The notes beneath the pieces were generated by a model. That model saw nothing but the letters and a program-made list of their open reading frames with translations, did no database searches and had not been told where the DNA came from. The position numbers were made by a program, and so were the translations under genes. DNA of 64,000 bases from GH45 sp046704385 (lineage in GTDB: Bacteria > Bacteroidota > Bacteroidia > Bacteroidales > SZUA-534), in contig JBJKSB010000105.1 in the NCBI GenBank assembly GCA_046704385.1, positions 12,685-76,684 of the forward strand. The letters run 5' to 3'. Shown one piece after another: positions 62,540 through 64,000 of the stretch. Positions within the stretch are counted from its first letter, which is position 1, and the number at the start of each line of letters is the position of its first letter.

Positions 62540-63664
62540 CTATCTTAAAAATTCGTAATAATTATCAGGTGTAATAACTTTTGTTTCGGCAATATCATAG
62601 GCATCCATAAAAGTTTTTGGAAAGCGCACCTTTTTAAGCGGGTTCCATTTTGCTTCAAAAGCATGAAGTTTACCGTCAATTTCTTCAACATAATCAATCT
62701 TCTGTTGTTGGGTAGTGCGCCAAAAATAGCACGAACCATAAAAATTTCGCCGGGCATTATATTTTTGACGTTCGCTGATTACAAAATTTTCCCAAAGCGC
62801 TCCAACATCACTACGCAGTTCTGCCGGGGAGTAATTGCCAATAATGGCATTGCGGATGCCATTGTCATAAAAATACACCTTTTTGCCTTTTTTTATTTCA
62901 TTCCTTACGTTACGGCTAAAGGCATCCAATTTGAAAATCACGAAAGCTTTTTCAAGTAAATCAATATATTTTTCGACGGTTTCTTTATCAATACCTATTA
63001 ATTGTGAAATTTCATTATACGAAACTTCATTTCCTATTTGCAAGGCCAAAGCTCTTACCAGTTTATCAAGAATTCCCGGTTTTTTAATCTTTTCATAAGC
63101 CAGTAAATCTTTGTATAAATAACTTCCCGCGATATGCGAAAGTAAACTTTGTTCCTTTCCTTTTGATGTAACCACTTCGGGATAGCTGCCATAAACCAGA
63201 CGGTGGTTCAGGTTGCGTAATTCATCCAGCAATCCGAATTGATTTATTAATTCATTGGTTGATAAGGGAAATATCTGGTAATCGAACCTGCGACCGGTCA
63301 GCGGTTCATTTATTTCATTGGCCAGTTCAAGTGAGGAGGATCCCGAAATTATCAATTGAACCTGAGGTAATTGGTCAATAATTATTTTAGCAGTTATTCC
63401 GATATTTTTTATCCGTTGTGCTTCATCAATCACTACAATGGTATTATCTCCTATAAAGTTTTGGAGTTTTATAGCTGTCGGATCTTCTAAAATACTCCGG
63501 GTATCGGCATCATCACCAATAAAAGTTATAATTTTTTCAGGCCGGTTTTCCAGCAATAGTTTTATTAATGTCGTTTTACCAACCTGTCTGGCACCTAATA
63601 ATACCAAGGCTTTGCCGGTAAACATATAACTCCGTAAATTATCTAATACCTCTCTTGATATCAT
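62540..63664 (-). CDS. AAA ATPase with DUF4143 domain
   Basis: ATG at 63664 (MISREVLDNLRSY) gives 374 residues. Walker A GARQVGKTT (Lys30), Walker B IVVIDEAQ near residue 93, the sensor-like IISGSSSLEL near 125, then the DUF4143 C-terminal domain with a nuclease-like or winged-helix look (IDYVEEIDGKLHAFEAKWN near 340). These proteins are common, often single and often in accessory DNA; their role is unknown, though they resemble archaeal/bacterial ATPases of mobile regions. Upstream frames reaching 63727 run through the promoter repeats and are not used. Its promoter carries a palindrome array and an apparent insertion sequence sits beyond it. Confidence 0.88.
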   Translation of the reverse strand: MISREVLDNLRSYMFTGKALVLLGARQVGKTTLIKLLLENRPEKIITFIGDDADTRSILEDPTAIKLQNFIGDNTIVVIDEAQRIKNIGITAKIIIDQLPQVQLIISGSSSLELANEINEPLTGRRFDYQIFPLSTNELINQFGLLDELRNLNHRLVYGSYPEVVTSKGKEQSLLSHIAGSYLYKDLLAYEKIKKPGILDKLVRALALQIGNEVSYNEISQLIGIDKETVEKYIDLLEKAFVIFKLDAFSRNVRNEIKKGKKVYFYDNGIRNAIIGNYSPAELRSDVGALWENFVISERQKYNARRNFYGSCYFWRTTQQQKIDYVEEIDGKLHAFEAKWNPLKKVRFPKTFMDAYDIAETKVITPDNYYEFLR

Positions 63665-63686
63665 TTTTATTGTATTTAAAACCATA

Positions 63687-63694
63687 CAAAAGTA
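63687..63694 (-). promoter_or_regulatory. predicted -7 box for the AAA/DUF4143 gene
   Basis: On the minus strand TACTTTTG matches TAnnTTTG, 23 bases before the ATG. The first palindrome (63703-63718) covers the -33 region, so a bound protein would block this promoter. Confidence 0.5.
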
Positions 63695-63702
63695 TAATAA
63701 AT

Positions 63703-63773
63703 TTCGATTACAATCGAAGAATAACATAATAAAATTCGATTACGATCGAAAAGTAATATAATATTATTCGATT
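63703..63773. repeat. 32-base-periodic array of TTCGAT-ATCGAA palindromes
   Basis: TTCGAT-TACA-ATCGAA at 63703-63718, TTCGAT-TACG-ATCGAA at 63735-63750, and a third start TTCGATT at 63767-63773 that is cut short. Starts are exactly 32 bases apart, about three helical turns, and the AT-rich spacers between them also resemble each other. This looks like a tandem operator for the AAA/DUF4143 gene. Confidence 0.7.
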
Positions 63774-63840
63774 TGATGTAGCGTAATCTGAAAGTGCAAA
63801 CTTGGTTTGACACTAGTATAAGGTTCATTAATTAACATAA

Positions 63841-63875
63841 AACTCATCGGATGACTAGGCCGGTGGTTCATAAAT
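63841..63875. repeat. degenerate copy of the inverted repeat seen at 45332-45387
   Basis: AACTCATCGGATGA repeats 13 of 14 bases of the first arm at 45334-45347, and TTCATAAATAAGTCAT resembles TTTATAAATAAATCAT in the spacer-second arm of that copy. The second arm is otherwise lost. Same orientation in both places. Confidence 0.5.
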
Positions 63876-63905
63876 AAGTCATATACTCTAATAAATTACA
63901 AGTTT

Positions 63906-64000
63906 TTAAGCCACTTTTTCAGTGGAGCTATTAAAATTTTCTAATTCTCTAGGGTCAAGATTTATATATTCCTGACTGTATGGTATCCTATTTTTGACAA
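63906..64000 (-). CDS. C-terminal end of an unidentified protein, possibly a transposase (partial)
   Basis: The frame is open from the window edge to a TAA at 63906-63908, giving 30 residues that end in ELENFNSSTEKVA. The stretch NRIPYSQEYINLDPRELE loosely resembles the ending of IS3-family transposases (R-x-H-S-x-L-G-Y-x-x-P-x-E-F-E). Too short for a firm call; supported mainly by the apparent element end next to it. Confidence 0.3.
   Translation of the reverse strand, partial: VKNRIPYSQEYINLDPRELENFNSSTEKVA

Larger units (their letters stand above)
63774..64000 (-). mobile_element. probable insertion sequence, one end only (IS3-like guess)
   Basis: The third operator palindrome is interrupted at 63773/63774, where the sequence continues TGATGTAGCG and on to a GTGCAAACTTGGTTTGACAC segment, the look of an IS3-family terminal repeat beginning with TG. 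An open reading frame end lies 130 bases inside it on the minus strand. The other end is beyond the window, so the repeat pair and target duplication cannot be checked. Confidence 0.4.

Noticed and set aside
63665..63727. N-terminal extension of the AAA/DUF4143 protein
   Set aside because: It would translate the promoter and operator repeats; the ATG at 63664 gives the standard N-terminus.
1..64000. CRISPR arrays, rRNA genes, phage modules and restriction or toxin-antitoxin systems
   Set aside because: Looked for on both strands and none seen; the only short periodic repeat is the operator array near the window end.

Overview
The window looks like chromosomal DNA of a Bacteroidota bacterium, probably an environmental or marine member of the class Bacteroidia; the order is not resolvable from sequence alone. 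Reasons: AT-rich DNA, promoters of the TTTG-N20-TAnnTTTG type, almost no Shine-Dalgarno sites, SusC/SusD and TonB-carboxypeptidase-regulatory receptors, GH97 enzymes, a DUF6377-type membrane regulator, and several proteins with type IX secretion (T9SS) C-terminal sorting domains.

Layout. 1-4640: end of metH, then metF (methyl branch of one-carbon metabolism). 4712-7726: two small exported proteins of unknown role and glycyl-tRNA synthetase, all on the minus strand. 7998-20328: nadB, a secreted M43-type metalloprotease with T9SS tail, a large membrane-anchored protein followed directly by a divergent MntP-like membrane protein and a DUF4834 protein, tRNA-Leu(CAA) with promoter and terminator, a dCMP deaminase-S41 protease-ahcY run (ahcY completes the methyl cycle started by metH/metF), a Rieske-like lipoprotein that has lost both histidine ligands, and two small membrane or exported proteins. 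20442-29558: a three-gene unit of TonB receptor, 1432-residue exported protein and PorV/PorQ-like barrel, which looks like a receptor-cargo-shuttle module. 29648-30525: greA and a HIT hydrolase.

30549-49021 is a polysaccharide utilisation locus entirely on the minus strand: GH97 and a T9SS-exported GH71/GH99-like enzyme (one transcript), a DUF6377 TPR regulator, SusC, SusD, an MFS sugar transporter, a GH65 phosphorylase, a GH71-like enzyme and a second GH97. The enzyme set suggests an alpha-glucan, with alpha-1,3-linked glucan as the best guess: outer-membrane uptake by SusCD, endo-cleavage by GH71-type enzymes, exo-hydrolysis by two inverting GH97 enzymes, import by the MFS protein and phosphorolysis by GH65. 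The 540-base gap in the middle holds three separate inverted-repeat structures.

49336-64000: rubrerythrin, 6-phosphofructokinase, asparagine synthetase B, a secreted CotH/lamin-tail protein, a MocR-type regulator with two GNAT acetyltransferases, valyl-tRNA synthetase, and an AAA/DUF4143 ATPase whose promoter region carries a 32-base-periodic array of TTCGAT-ATCGAA palindromes. The third palindrome is cut where an apparent insertion sequence begins, and that element runs off the window end.
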